Origin: Myxococcales bacterium | GTDB lineage: Bacteria; Myxococcota_A; UBA9160; UBA4427 | Length of the DNA stretch: 64,000 nt | Reading direction: 5' to 3' | Assembly (NCBI GenBank): GCA_014240165.1 | Contig: JAAZXM010000003.1 | Location: 90,683 to 154,682 of the forward strand | Shown: piece by piece, positions 8,684 through 17,880 of the stretch | Position numbering within the stretch: the first letter of the stretch is position 1 | How the letters are laid out: the number at the start of each line of letters is the position of its first letter | Position numbers and translations under genes: made by a program | The notes under the pieces: model-generated | The model's input: only the letters and a program-made list of their open reading frames with translations | What the model was told of the DNA's origin: nothing | The model's database searches: none

Positions 8684-10065
8684 AACGCCGGGTCGATGGG
8701 GCAGATCTGCCCGAGGCCAGTTTCGATGGCCTCCGCACCGTCCAATGCCAGATCTTCGCGCCATCGCTCGGCGTAGACCTGAACACCCGTCGGAAGCCCC
8801 TCGTGCACGCCGGTGGGAACTGCCACCGAGGGCAGCCCAAGCACATTGGCCGGGCTGATGAAGCGCAGGCGATTTGTGGTGATCTCCATCCCGGCCCGGC
8901 CATCGAGATCGGCGTCGTGGGTGAATTGGGTGTCGGTCCACGTCGGTCCGACGATCAGCGGAGACTCATCGAAGAACTTCGTCCACAGACGGGAGAGTCG
9001 GTTGCGTTCGGCATGGATATCCGCGAGGCGGACCGCTGCCGGTGGGAACTGCTCGCAGATCAATTCGATCAGCCGGATCGCCGCCGGACTCATGATCAAG
9101 GACAGATCGGCGAGTTGCGGCTGAAAGTCCATCGAGAGATGGTACGCCCAGATTTCGTGTACCCGCTCGAGTTCCGGCGGTTGGCTTTCCGAGATCTCCC
9201 AGCCCGCGTCCGCGAGCACGCTCGCGGCTTTGCGAACCGCTTCTCGCGTCGCCTGGGGTAATTCGATGCCAGGCAGGTCGGTCACGAGGGTTGCCTTCTT
9301 CGCGGCTTTTGGGCCGTAGAGGGCGACGTCGACGGAATCGGGATCGCGTGGATCACGCCCGCTCAGAATTTCGTAGGCCAGCCGCAGGTCCTTCACTTCC
9401 CTCGCCATGGGCCCCTCGACGGCCATGAGCTGCTCTGACAATCCCGGGTCCTCGGGCAGCATGGAACTGGCCCTTGGGATTCTTCCCCGGGAAGGTTTGA
9501 GGGCAGTGATGCCGCAGCAGAAGGCCGGATTGCGCAGCGAGCCTCCGATATCGTTTCCCAGCCCAATGGGCGTCATGCCCGAAGCCAGGGCCGAGCCCTC
9601 GCCGCCGCTGGAGCCGCCAGGCGTGCGATCGGCATTCCATGGGTTCAATGTCCGGCCGCGAAGCGGGTTGTCCGTTGTGATGCGCAGGCCCATTTCGGGC
9701 AGGTTGGTGCGTGCGAGGGGGATGGCGCCCGCGCTCTTCATGCGCGCGACCACGGGTGCATCCAGGCCGGGCATGGCCTCGGCCAGGGCGGGAAGGCCCT
9801 GGGTGGTGGCCGACCCTGTGCAATCGATGTTTTCCTTGATCGTGAAGGGGACGCCGTGCAGAGGGCCGGTAGGCTCCGTCCGGTCGGCGGCGTCCGCCGC
9901 TGCCCGGGCTGAGTCGGCGAGGGTCACCGTGATGGCATTCAGCCGGGGATTGACCTCATCGATTCGGGCGAGGTGGGCTTCGACCACTTCTCGGCTCGAG
10001 GTTTGCTTCGATTTGATCAGCCCGGCGAGTTCGCTCGCGGACTTTTGCCAGAGTTTTTCGCCCAC
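8680..10065 (-). CDS. Amidase (amidase-signature family)
   Basis: A 461-residue enzyme of the amidase-signature family, which hydrolyses C-N bonds of amides through a Ser-cisSer-Lys triad. All three residues are visible: K77 in GVPFTIKEN, cis-Ser S152 in PGGSSGGEGSA, and nucleophile S176 in GNDIGGSLRNP. Length is normal, and no signal peptide is present, so it is cytoplasmic. It resembles GatA but stands alone without gatC or gatB, favouring a catabolic amidase rather than tRNA amidotransferase. The substrate cannot be read from sequence. It is transcribed convergently with the membrane protein at 7130. Confidence 0.93.
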   Translation of the reverse strand: MGEKLWQKSASELAGLIKSKQTSSREVVEAHLARIDEVNPRLNAITVTLADSARAAADAADRTEPTGPLHGVPFTIKENIDCTGSATTQGLPALAEAMPGLDAPVVARMKSAGAIPLARTNLPEMGLRITTDNPLRGRTLNPWNADRTPGGSSGGEGSALASGMTPIGLGNDIGGSLRNPAFCCGITALKPSRGRIPRASSMLPEDPGLSEQLMAVEGPMAREVKDLRLAYEILSGRDPRDPDSVDVALYGPKAAKKATLVTDLPGIELPQATREAVRKAASVLADAGWEISESQPPELERVHEIWAYHLSMDFQPQLADLSLIMSPAAIRLIELICEQFPPAAVRLADIHAERNRLSRLWTKFFDESPLIVGPTWTDTQFTHDADLDGRAGMEITTNRLRFISPANVLGLPSVAVPTGVHEGLPTGVQVYAERWREDLALDGAEAIETGLGQICPIDPAF

Positions 10066-10225
10066 TGAGGACTCTCCTATGCCGGGAAGTCACGGTTCTT
10101 TACTACGAAGGTCGAAGGCTAGGGCCTTTCAACCGAATTGGCAGCCGCTTGGCCGGGGAGCAGGCCCGTGGGATTGACTATGCTCCGCGCGAGTATTTCT
10201 TTCATTCTTCAGGGAGTTTCAGTTC

Positions 10226-10753
10226 ATGCTTCGAGTTCGCACTCTCATCCTCTTCTTCCTTGCGCCCATCGTGTTGGGTGTCCTGGCCTGTGCCTCCAAG
10301 CCCCAGACTGGGATCATGGTGGCCCAGTGGACCCCGCCGGCGAAAGCATCCGCGCCCGCCCAGAAGATCATGATTGCCTGGGCATCGAATTCGCATACAA
10401 CGGGCGACGTCACCTTTACACTGGGCCCTGGCGGCCAGCGCTACGTGGGCACCTATGTTCTGGTCGAGGACAGCGTTCGCCATGTGGCGATGCAGCCCCT
10501 GTACGATGTCTGGCAGGCGGGGAGTTTCGATGAGTACGGTATCGGGGGGATGGATCCGTGGTTCGAACCCGCCTGGGGGATGAGTACCTGGGTCGATCAT
10601 TATAATGGCCGGGTGGTGGCGGCCCTCAACGGGAATCGGGGAGGCAGCGCGCGCTGCAAATTTCGCCTCACGAATACCGAAGCGGGAATGCCGGCCGGAG
10701 GCACGGGCCAGTGCCAACTGAGCGATGGCGGTCAGTTGGAGGTGGACTTCTAG
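10226..10753 (+). CDS. Small lipoprotein of unknown function
   Basis: A 175-residue protein with a clear lipoprotein signal: basic MLRVR, a hydrophobic core and the lipobox GVLAC (C22). The mature part is beta-rich, with two cysteines near residues 144 and 162 (SARCKF, TGQCQL) that could form a disulfide in the periplasm. The segment TGDVTFTLGPGGQRYVGTY and the end SDGGQLEVDF suggest a small beta-sandwich. I do not recognise a family. It stands alone between the divergent amidase gene and the convergent glutamate decarboxylase gene. Confidence 0.75.
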   Translation: MLRVRTLILFFLAPIVLGVLACASKPQTGIMVAQWTPPAKASAPAQKIMIAWASNSHTTGDVTFTLGPGGQRYVGTYVLVEDSVRHVAMQPLYDVWQAGSFDEYGIGGMDPWFEPAWGMSTWVDHYNGRVVAALNGNRGGSARCKFRLTNTEAGMPAGGTGQCQLSDGGQLEVDF

Positions 10754-10777
10754 AGGGTCAAAAGTCTCGATGCCGAA

Positions 10778-12169
10778 TCAATGGCGGAAATGAGCCCCTT
10801 CCTCCTTCTTGGCAATGCCCGGCTGTGATTCGAAATACTCCACGGCTCGCTGGATGTCCTCGAGCAGGCGTTCGGCCAGGTGCCGGCTGAAGTCTTCTTT
10901 GACCACCACCCGCTGAACCACGAGATCGTCGCGGTTCTTCGGCATGGGGTAGGCGGGAACCAGCCAGCCTCTCTGCCGCAATTTGTCGGCCAGGTCGTAG
11001 AGGCTGAAGTGGGAGGTTTTCTCGTATTCCTCGTCCATCTTCCAGCAGAAGACCGGGATGTCGTCGCCCCGGGTGATCAATTTGAAGGGGCCCAATTTCT
11101 CGATTTCGCTCGAGAGGTAGAGCGCGACGTCCTGGCACGATTGCTGAATGCGCGCGTACCCGTTCATTCCGAGCCGAAGGAAATTGTAGTATTGAGCAAT
11201 TACCTGGCTGCCCGGCCGGGAAAAGTTGATCGAGAAGTCGATCATGTCGCCGCCCAGATAGCGAACGTGGAAGATCAGGTCTTCGGGGAGATCACTCTTG
11301 TCCCGAAAGACGATCCAGCCGACTCCCGGATAGACGAGTCCGTATTTATGCCCCGAGGTGTTGATGGATTTGACCCTGGGTACGCGAAAATCCCAATTGA
11401 GATCGGGCTGGATGAAAGGGGCCACGAAGGCGCCGCTGGCGCCGTCCACGTGGATGGGAATATCCCAGCCCTGCTCCTTCTCGACCTGGTCCAGGGCTTT
11501 CGAGAGTTCCTCCACGGGTTCGTAGGTGCCATCGAAAGTACTGCCCATGATGGCCACCACACCGATGGTGTTCTCGTCGATCAACTTGACCGCTTCGTCG
11601 GCGGAGAGCGTGAAGCGATCGCCCTCCGAGGTGACTTCCCGAGCTTCTACGTCCCAGTAGCGGCAGAATTTATGCCAGCAGACCTGGGTGTTGGCACCCA
11701 TGACGAGGTTCGGTCGTTCGATGGACTTTCCTGCCGCGCGTTGCCGATCGCGCCAGCGCCATTTCATCGCCATGCCGCCCAGCATGCAGGCCTCGCTGGA
11801 CCCGATGGTGGAAGTTCCGATGGCTTCGTCGCGCACCGGCGCGTGCCAGAGGTTGGCGAGGATGTTGACGCAGCGTTTCTCGATCTCTGCGGTCTGCGGA
11901 TACTCATCCTTGTCGATCATGTTCTTGTCGAGGGTTTCGCTGATCAGTTGCTTGGCCTCGGGCTCCATCCAGGTGGTCACGAAGGTGGCGAGGTTGAGCA
12001 ACGAGAAGCCGTCGAGTTGGAGTTCGTCATGGATTACCTGATAGGCCAGTCGCGGAGCCATCCCATCGTCCGAAATGTGGTTCGTGGGTACACCCTTTGA
12101 GAGTTCCCGGGCCGAATAGGTGGGGACGAGTTCGTCGTGATCCGAATAAGAATCTTTCTTGCGCGCCAT
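10778..12169 (-). CDS. gadB: Glutamate decarboxylase (PLP-dependent)
   Basis: A 463-residue group II PLP decarboxylase, close in length to E. coli GadB (466). It converts glutamate to GABA and CO2, consuming a proton. Diagnostic features are the PLP lysine K275 in NTSGHKYGL, the PLP-contacting VDGASGAFVAPF around 241-252, GTSTIGSSEACMLGG at 118-132 and FSRPGSQVIAQYY. Start ATG 12169 (MARKKDSY) matches the family; an upstream in-frame extension is compositionally noise. No glutamate/GABA antiporter lies nearby, so the role here (acid stress or GABA shunt) is open. It is divergent from the YihY-family gene across about 220 bases. Confidence 0.95.
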   Translation of the reverse strand: MARKKDSYSDHDELVPTYSARELSKGVPTNHISDDGMAPRLAYQVIHDELQLDGFSLLNLATFVTTWMEPEAKQLISETLDKNMIDKDEYPQTAEIEKRCVNILANLWHAPVRDEAIGTSTIGSSEACMLGGMAMKWRWRDRQRAAGKSIERPNLVMGANTQVCWHKFCRYWDVEAREVTSEGDRFTLSADEAVKLIDENTIGVVAIMGSTFDGTYEPVEELSKALDQVEKEQGWDIPIHVDGASGAFVAPFIQPDLNWDFRVPRVKSINTSGHKYGLVYPGVGWIVFRDKSDLPEDLIFHVRYLGGDMIDFSINFSRPGSQVIAQYYNFLRLGMNGYARIQQSCQDVALYLSSEIEKLGPFKLITRGDDIPVFCWKMDEEYEKTSHFSLYDLADKLRQRGWLVPAYPMPKNRDDLVVQRVVVKEDFSRHLAERLLEDIQRAVEYFESQPGIAKKEEGAHFRH

Positions 12170-12388
12170 CAGCGAGGCTCCTGATCTGGTTGAGAAGTCG
12201 GCGCATTGTAGCTGAGGGCGAGGGGGCCGGGGGGTGATGGGAATTTTCCTGGACATCGCTGCGGGCGCCCCGATCTCCGGGCATGTCGCTCGCGAATTGG
12301 GGATCTGCGCAGGAATCCCTTTTCGGCTCGTTGCTCTCGAGCGCGCGCTATACACTCAGCCGCGGGGAATCAAGACGGAGATCGGCAG

Positions 12389-13774
12389 ATGAGCCGGGAA
12401 ACTATGCGCTCAGATATCGGAAGCCTGTGGGATCGGGGTCGTACCTTTTTCTTCCACGATCTCTGGCAATTCGACCTGGGACCTCGGAGCCTGACGGCTT
12501 CTTTGGTTCGATTGCTGCAATTCTCGGTGATGGTCGGGCAGGGTTTCGTGAGCGACCGGCTGCTTCTGCGTGCGAGCGCGCTCACATTTGTCACGGCACT
12601 TTCCACCATTCCCCTGCTGGTGGTGGTCGTTGCCTTGATTGGCCTCGTGGGCGGACAGGAATCCCTGATCGACGCCGCGGTGGGTCAGCTGGCGGCGGTC
12701 AGTCCCGAGGCCAATCGATGGCTCGTTTCGAGGATCCAGGAGGTGCATATCGGGAGCCTGGGGACCCTGGGCGGAGCGACCCTGGTGCTTTCGGCGGTTC
12801 TCGCCCTGAGGCATCTGGAGAGCACCTTGGGCGATATCTGGGGAGTGCGGCAGAACCGGAGTTGGCCACGGCGTTTCGCGGATTACCTGGCCGTGCTGGT
12901 GGTGGGGCCGATCCTCGCTGGCGTTACTGTTTCGCTCTGGGCCAGCCTGGGGAGCGATTCCCTGGCCGCTTCCCTCGAGGCGATCCCCTTCCTGGGGCAA
13001 CTCCATGCGCTCGATTTCGTGCAGCTTCCCCAGGTGCTGGTCTGGATCGCCTTCGTTTTTCTCTATTGGTTCTTTCCGAACACCCGCGTGAATTGGACTT
13101 CGGCCGCGATCGGGGCTTTTGTCGCGATGCTGCTCTTCTCGGCCACGCGGCTCGTTTACGTGGATCTGAGTGTTGGCGCGGCGCGCTATAGCGTGCTCTT
13201 CGGAGGCCTTGTTGCGATCCCGCTGGTGCTGACCTGGATCTACGTCTGCTGGGCGGTGGTTCTCTTCGGAGCGGAAGTCGCGTTCGCGCATCAGCATATC
13301 GCTCACTATCGAGAGGATCTTCGACGGCCGGTCCTGGCCCCCGCCGAGCGGGAATCTCTGGGGGTTCGCCTGATGCTCGTGGTGGCGCGGGCGTTCAAGG
13401 GACATTCCGCCCCGCCGACAGCGGAGGATCTCTCCCAGGATCTCGACGTTCCGGTTCGGGCGTTGCGTGAAATCCTGGACGAGTTGGAGGCGATGGGCAT
13501 CTTGGTCGCAGCCGGGCGAGGCGAGCGGGAGCCGGGCTACTTGCCCGCGCATCCGCTTGCCGACACCAGCGTGGCCGACGTGATCCTGGCGATTCGGGGT
13601 GCCCGAAAGCCGCCATCGGCAAGCGGCGGGGCCCAGGACGCGGACACCGGAGAAGCCGCCTTGGACCATATCTTTGTCGAACTCGATCGGGCTCTGGTTC
13701 AGGTTGCGGGGGACCGTACCTTCGCCGAGTTGGCGGATGGCGGCAGAGTGGTATCGGGCGCGAGGGTTGACTGA
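12389..13774 (+). CDS. YihY/UPF0761 inner-membrane protein with C-terminal winged-helix-like domain
   Basis: A 461-residue protein from ATG 12389. The YihY/BrkB-family domain occupies about residues 40-310 with six hydrophobic helices and typical blocks: RASALTFVTALSTIPLL, LRHLESTLGDIWGVRQ, PNTRVNWTSAAIGAF and the last helix with LTWIYVCWAVVLFGAEVAF. After it comes a soluble extension (about 330-461) that reads as a winged-helix module (TAEDLSQDLDVPVRALREILDELEAMGIL), followed by a linker and a short helix. Such tails occur in delta- and gammaproteobacterial members. The biological role is unsettled; early links to RNase BN and Bordetella BrkB did not hold for the family. Confidence 0.9.
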   Translation: MSRETMRSDIGSLWDRGRTFFFHDLWQFDLGPRSLTASLVRLLQFSVMVGQGFVSDRLLLRASALTFVTALSTIPLLVVVVALIGLVGGQESLIDAAVGQLAAVSPEANRWLVSRIQEVHIGSLGTLGGATLVLSAVLALRHLESTLGDIWGVRQNRSWPRRFADYLAVLVVGPILAGVTVSLWASLGSDSLAASLEAIPFLGQLHALDFVQLPQVLVWIAFVFLYWFFPNTRVNWTSAAIGAFVAMLLFSATRLVYVDLSVGAARYSVLFGGLVAIPLVLTWIYVCWAVVLFGAEVAFAHQHIAHYREDLRRPVLAPAERESLGVRLMLVVARAFKGHSAPPTAEDLSQDLDVPVRALREILDELEAMGILVAAGRGEREPGYLPAHPLADTSVADVILAIRGARKPPSASGGAQDADTGEAALDHIFVELDRALVQVAGDRTFAELADGGRVVSGARVD

Positions 13775-13798
13775 GCAGGCAGGACGCCCGAGGGAGGC

Positions 13799-14236
13799 TT
13801 ACTTCCCGCCTGGCTGCTCCATGCCGCGTGTGGCGTAGAGCGGGATGCCGAAAATGAGCAAAAGGAAGATGTTGATCAGGTAGATGTTGAAGTAGGCCCC
13901 GTGGTAGGCGGACATCGCAGAGTCCACCACGAACCAGATCAGCGTCGACCCCAGGATCGCTCGCCAGGCCCATTTTTCCCGGGCCCTGAAAGCGTGGGCT
14001 ACGACCAGGCTCTGGAGCAGGTAAAAGCCGGCGATGGTTGCGCCCAGCGGGGCCATCATAAATGCCCTCAGCGCAGAGCCGCCGGAATCGGGTCCGTGGG
14101 GGAAGAAGTGAGCGTCTACGGCGGCCGTCCACGGCGCCAGGAACGGGAAGCCGGGAGCCACCGCGACTGTGACCCCAAATACAGTGAAGAAGATGCTCGA
14201 GTAGAGCAACCAGTCACACCAGCGGTCGAAAGTCAT
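13799..14236 (-). CDS. Small four-helix membrane protein (unknown)
   Basis: A 145-residue protein with about four transmembrane segments (near residues 10-32, 57-80, 90-110 and 116-134) and a short charged tail. GGAGGT sits 5-6 bases before ATG 14236, a near-perfect ribosome-binding site, so it is very likely expressed. The layout resembles small DUF membrane proteins of marine bacteria, but I do not recognise one. It is convergent with the YihY-family gene and divergent from the PEP-CTERM/SGNH gene, with a comparatively AT-rich 185-base promoter region between the latter two. Confidence 0.75.
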   Translation of the reverse strand: MTFDRWCDWLLYSSIFFTVFGVTVAVAPGFPFLAPWTAAVDAHFFPHGPDSGGSALRAFMMAPLGATIAGFYLLQSLVVAHAFRAREKWAWRAILGSTLIWFVVDSAMSAYHGAYFNIYLINIFLLLIFGIPLYATRGMEQPGGK

Positions 14237-14421
14237 CGTTTACCTCCAGCATGCAATTCTACTGCATTCAAATTTCCCCATTCCGCCAAACTTTTCTTTT
14301 CCCGTATCCCGGAGGATGGTTCAGGTCATTTCTATTTCTTTTCCATGGCTGACCGAAAAAAATATCTCTCCAGCAGAAATTTCGATTCAAAAGTCTGGCA
14401 TTCGCGGGGTATGCTGCGTCG

Positions 14422-16314
14422 ATGAGTCTCGCGATGAGTCCCTGGCGAAGCGCGGCGTTCGCGGCGGTGGTTCTGCTCTGTGTGAAGCAGGCCGCTGGAG
14501 CGCCGCCATCGGTTTTTCATAGTCCGCTGGATGACGGCGTGGCTCCGGCGCAGACGCCGATCGTTGCGGGTTCGCCGAGTGCCCAACTCTATCTCTATGT
14601 CGACGCCGGCCCGGGCGCGTCAGGAGTCGGAACGCCGTGCGTTGACGGCGATGGCGACGAAATCTGCGCCTGGGAGTTCGAGTTGTTGACCTCCGGCGAT
14701 GTGAGCGTGCAGTCCTTTTTGCCCGATCCGGCGAGGGATGTGGTCTGGGCCCTGGGCAGCACGAATCTGAACGCGACTGGAGGCGATGCGGTTGCGGGAG
14801 AACTCGGTCCACTTCGGATTGGCGAAGTCGTACTCGCGGTTTCGGGGCCGGTTTGGAGCGTGGACCTGAACGCGGGCGGCGCCGTGGATGCGACCTTTGC
14901 CCTGGCACCCATGGTTCCGGGGGTCGTTGCGGTTCCCGAGCCCGGTGCGGGTTTGCTCTGGTGGGCGGGCGGGGCAGCGCTCCTGGCGATGGCTCGCAGG
15001 AAGCGAAGGTTGCCTCGTGGCACCTTGGCTGGGCTTGGGGCTTTGCTCATGCTGGCGTCTTCGGCCGCGGCGCAAGATGCCGATCTCGATGGCATTCCCG
15101 ACGCCAGTGATAATTGCATCTACGTTGCGAATCCGGGCCAGGAGGATGCGGGGGGGCTGCACGGTCCTCCGGCGGATGGAATTGGCGATGTTTGCCAATG
15201 CGGAGACCTGAACGCAGACGGGTTCGTCGACCTGCTCGATGCAGCGATCTATCAGCGCGATCTGGCGGGTCTGGTCCCCGAGGCGAGCAACCCCGATCAA
15301 TGCAGCGTGGTGGGGGGGCGCCTGGACTGCGAGCCCAACGATGAGTTCTCCCTGCGCGAAGGACTTGTGGGGATCGCGCCCGGAGTCGCCCAGGTTTGCC
15401 AAGCGGCTTTGGGGGCGCCTCCTCTTCCGGGACGGATGGCAGCCGCGGGGGATAGCATCACCCAGGCATTCGCGGCGGATTGCACCTGCAACGCGGGTTT
15501 ATTGGGGCTGTTTTGTTTGCTCTGTCCCGCCGGCGGAGATCAGCCCCAGCATTCCTGGTTCGATGGCGGCTCTCTGGGGGGAAGCTTTCTCGATCAATAC
15601 GGCCCGGGCTCGGGCATCAATTCGACCCGGGTCTCGGTGAGCGGTGCCGAGATGCGCGGCACCGCGAGCAATTTTTCGAGCCAGGCGGATGATATCCTCT
15701 CTCTTGTGCCGCTCCCGGATCTCGTGGTGGCTGAACTCGGGGGCAACGATATCTGCAACCGGGGCTGCAGCGATCCCGCCAATTGTGGTAACCCGCTCTA
15801 TACCGTGGCCGAATGGGAGTCGTCGGTTCGGGCGGGGCTGGATAAGTTGGTGGGCTTCAATCATTCGAGCTCACTCGGCCCGGGCGCAACCATCTATATG
15901 CTGGGGGTTCCCCGGGTGCAGGACCTTCGGCCGGCGGGGATCGCTCTTCAGCAGACCAGCGGCTCGATCAACTGCGACAGCTTCTGGGCGAGTTTCAGTG
16001 TTTGCGAGATCGCCACCCAGGGCTCGTCCCTGAACGGTGAAAGTCTGACTACGCGTCTCGCCGCCATCTCCGCGAGAATCCCCGAGTACAACGCTTCGTT
16101 GCGCGACCTGGCGCTGGAGTATTCGACCAATGCCAACGGACGAAACCCCCTGGGCATCGAAGTGGTGGCGGATTATGTCAACGAGGAGACCCCCTCGATC
16201 GGGACGACGCCCTTTGGCGCCAGCGAGTTGAACGGAGGCGACTGTTTTCACCCGAACCTCCAGGGGCAGGGGCTCGTCGCCACCGGCGCCTGGGAGAGCA
16301 ACCCGCGGAAATAG
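14422..16314 (+). CDS. Chimeric exported protein: PEP-CTERM module, internal signal peptide, Ca-binding repeats, SGNH/GDSL hydrolase
   Basis: One 630-residue frame with parts that normally belong to two proteins. Residues 1-27 are a signal peptide (cleavage near AAGA) and 28-170 a beta-rich domain. Residues 171-196 are a complete PEP-CTERM tail: VPEPGAG, hydrophobic helix, then ARRKRR. At residue 190 (ATG 14989) a second signal peptide starts ([11 protein letters not shown], hydrophobic helix, cleavage near SAAAQ). Next come a thrombospondin-3/dockerin-like Ca motif ([14 protein letters not shown], about 219-232, and DLNADGFVD at 262-270) and an SGNH hydrolase: GDSIT with nucleophile S345, GGND with N442, and D607/H610 in DCFHPN. 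SGNH enzymes are esterases or lipases. Either this is a true fusion with two membrane spans, or ATG 14989 is a second start. Confidence 0.8.
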   Translation: MSLAMSPWRSAAFAAVVLLCVKQAAGAPPSVFHSPLDDGVAPAQTPIVAGSPSAQLYLYVDAGPGASGVGTPCVDGDGDEICAWEFELLTSGDVSVQSFLPDPARDVVWALGSTNLNATGGDAVAGELGPLRIGEVVLAVSGPVWSVDLNAGGAVDATFALAPMVPGVVAVPEPGAGLLWWAGGAALLAMARRKRRLPRGTLAGLGALLMLASSAAAQDADLDGIPDASDNCIYVANPGQEDAGGLHGPPADGIGDVCQCGDLNADGFVDLLDAAIYQRDLAGLVPEASNPDQCSVVGGRLDCEPNDEFSLREGLVGIAPGVAQVCQAALGAPPLPGRMAAAGDSITQAFAADCTCNAGLLGLFCLLCPAGGDQPQHSWFDGGSLGGSFLDQYGPGSGINSTRVSVSGAEMRGTASNFSSQADDILSLVPLPDLVVAELGGNDICNRGCSDPANCGNPLYTVAEWESSVRAGLDKLVGFNHSSSLGPGATIYMLGVPRVQDLRPAGIALQQTSGSINCDSFWASFSVCEIATQGSSLNGESLTTRLAAISARIPEYNASLRDLALEYSTNANGRNPLGIEVVADYVNEETPSIGTTPFGASELNGGDCFHPNLQGQGLVATGAWESNPRK

Positions 16315-16332
16315 TTCTGGGCCGCCCCGAGT

Positions 16333-17694
16333 TCAACGAATCCTGTAGCGGTAACGGTGAGGACGTCCTTTTCGCATCACCAGCAGGGTGATGTCGTCGC
16401 GTTCTTCCAGCCTTTGCCAGAGCGGGTTTCCCTGGTCGGTGATCCACTGATCATCCACCAGCATCAGGACGTCCCCCGCCTCGAGGCCGAAGCGATCGTA
16501 GAGGTCGCCGTCCTCGACTTCTCGGACCTCAAGGAGCCGGCGTCCGGAAAAAACGCCGGAGCTCGTATCCAATCGCTGCTCAAGGAATGGCCGTTCGGCC
16601 AGGGCTTGATCGATCAGTGCCCGATTCAGATCCAGGACAATCTCGGGTGGGGGCAAGCGGTTGACTTCGACCGCGGGAAAGGGCGGGAGGTTGCCGTCCA
16701 GGTCCGCGCTCCCCGCGTTGTCGAACGGGGGCTGGGCTTTTTCTTGGGCGGAGGGCGTCCGGGAAAGTGCGGGGCCACTCGCCTCACGTTCGACGACGTC
16801 GAGCAAGTTCTCGTACGTGATAGGCGGTGCGATGTAGAGGCCGTTCACGAAAAGCGTGGGCGAACGGACGATGCCAAGGTTCACCGCCAGTGCCTGATCC
16901 GCGCGTACATCTGCGGCGTGCTGCTCCTCATCCAGACAGCGGGAGAAGAGGTCGAGGTCGAGGCTCAGGTGACTGGCATAGCGTTGTAGATCGGCTCGCG
17001 CCTGGCTTGGCTGCTCCAGCAGGAGGATATCGTGGTAGGCCCAATAGGCGCCCTGATCGTCGGCGCAGCGCGCGGCTTCGGCGGCTTGCTGTGCATGGCG
17101 GTGATAGGGCAGGGTGAAGTCCCGTGCCGCGAGCCGGATGCGTTGGGGGAAGGCTTCCACGATGCGCTGGAGAACGGGCTGGAGCGCGCGGCTATGGGTC
17201 GACTGGAAATCGATGAACTCCACCAGGGTGATGGCGGCTGACTTTGGCCCTCTCAGGCGCGCGCCCGCCAGGGGGATTTGCATCCGGGGCGGTAGTGGGG
17301 GCTCGAGCAGGATCTGGACCCGATCGGTGTTGTCGCCGAGTTCCGTAGCCGGATGTTTCGCGAGGTCTTGGCGAACGAGGTGTTGGAGGCGCTGTGCTCT
17401 CAGCCTATAACGCGCAAGGGCGATGTCATGGAGTTCGATTTGCAGGCTCTTGTCGACATCGCGGGCCGAGATGGGGCGATCGTCAACTCGGGCAAGGATT
17501 TCGTCTTCCCGGGATGCCGGGACGCTGGGGAGGGCGGTGTCTCCTGGGCGGGGCGTTGATGGGCGGGGCGTTGATGCTTTCTCTCGGAGGTCGCAGCCAG
17601 GCGCCAGGGCGAGCCAAGCCAGCAGTCCGAGGCCCGCCCCAATGCGGGCGCCGGATCGGAGCAATCCCAGGGTGGCATGGGCCCAAGTCGACAC
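16333..17694 (-). CDS. DsbA/thioredoxin-4-like lipoprotein lacking CxxC, with C-terminal PDZ domain
   Basis: A 453-residue lipoprotein (GTG start at 17694, lipobox ALAPGC, C34). Order of parts: a proline-rich linker to about 60; a SurA/peptidyl-prolyl-isomerase-like N-helix segment (ARVDDRPISARDVDKSL, about 68-84); a DsbA-like thioredoxin domain (about 140-305) with the cis-proline loop RSPTLFVNG (P279); and a C-terminal PDZ of GspC type (about 335-453, GLEAGDVLMLVDDQWI). The catalytic site FxDFQCxxC of DsbA-like proteins reads FIDFQSTHS, with S165 and S168 in place of both cysteines, so dithiol oxidase activity is not expected. A scaffold or chaperone role is likelier. It converges on the SGNH gene with 18 bases between stops. 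Confidence 0.8.
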   Translation of the reverse strand: MSTWAHATLGLLRSGARIGAGLGLLAWLALAPGCDLREKASTPRPSTPRPGDTALPSVPASREDEILARVDDRPISARDVDKSLQIELHDIALARYRLRAQRLQHLVRQDLAKHPATELGDNTDRVQILLEPPLPPRMQIPLAGARLRGPKSAAITLVEFIDFQSTHSRALQPVLQRIVEAFPQRIRLAARDFTLPYHRHAQQAAEAARCADDQGAYWAYHDILLLEQPSQARADLQRYASHLSLDLDLFSRCLDEEQHAADVRADQALAVNLGIVRSPTLFVNGLYIAPPITYENLLDVVEREASGPALSRTPSAQEKAQPPFDNAGSADLDGNLPPFPAVEVNRLPPPEIVLDLNRALIDQALAERPFLEQRLDTSSGVFSGRRLLEVREVEDGDLYDRFGLEAGDVLMLVDDQWITDQGNPLWQRLEERDDITLLVMRKGRPHRYRYRIR

Positions 17695-17778
17695 CGCATG
17701 ACCCTAGCCCGCATTTTCAGCGAGGGCGCTTGCTGTACTTTCGGGCGTTATCATCCGCCTTTCATCTCGGAGGATCCG

Positions 17779-17880
17779 ATGAAAGAAACTGCCGACCCCG
17801 CAGCGGAAGCGAGTGCACTGGCGCACGCTTCGTTCACTTTTTCCATCGAGAGCCCGGTGGCGTCGGGCACGACCCAATAG
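17779..17880 (+). CDS. 33-residue leader ORF upstream of the 3-hydroxyacyl/carnitine dehydrogenase
   Basis: A short frame starting at ATG 17779 behind a strong ribosome-binding site (GGAGG, about 6 bases upstream) and ending at TAG 17878-17880, whose last base is the first base of the GTG start of the next gene (TAGTG). The product is acidic to neutral, Ala/Ser-rich and matches nothing I know. The better ribosome-binding site belongs to this ORF, so the dehydrogenase is probably translated by coupling. Alternatives are a frameshift that cut an N-terminal extension from the dehydrogenase, or a regulatory peptide. No attenuator hairpin is evident. Confidence 0.5.
   Translation: MKETADPAAEASALAHASFTFSIESPVASGTTQ

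Noticed and set aside
12331-12356. Promoter TTGCTC...TACACT before the YihY-family gene
   Set aside because: The spacer is 14 bases rather than 16-18. Several starts in the window have TAnnnT boxes, but none has a matching -35 box that I would stand behind.
14237-14421. A sigma-54-like promoter (TGGCATTCGCGG...TATGCT near 14397-14416) before the PEP-CTERM/SGNH gene
   Set aside because: PEP-CTERM genes can be sigma-54 dependent, so I looked for GG-N10-GC. The spacing here is 14, so it does not fit.
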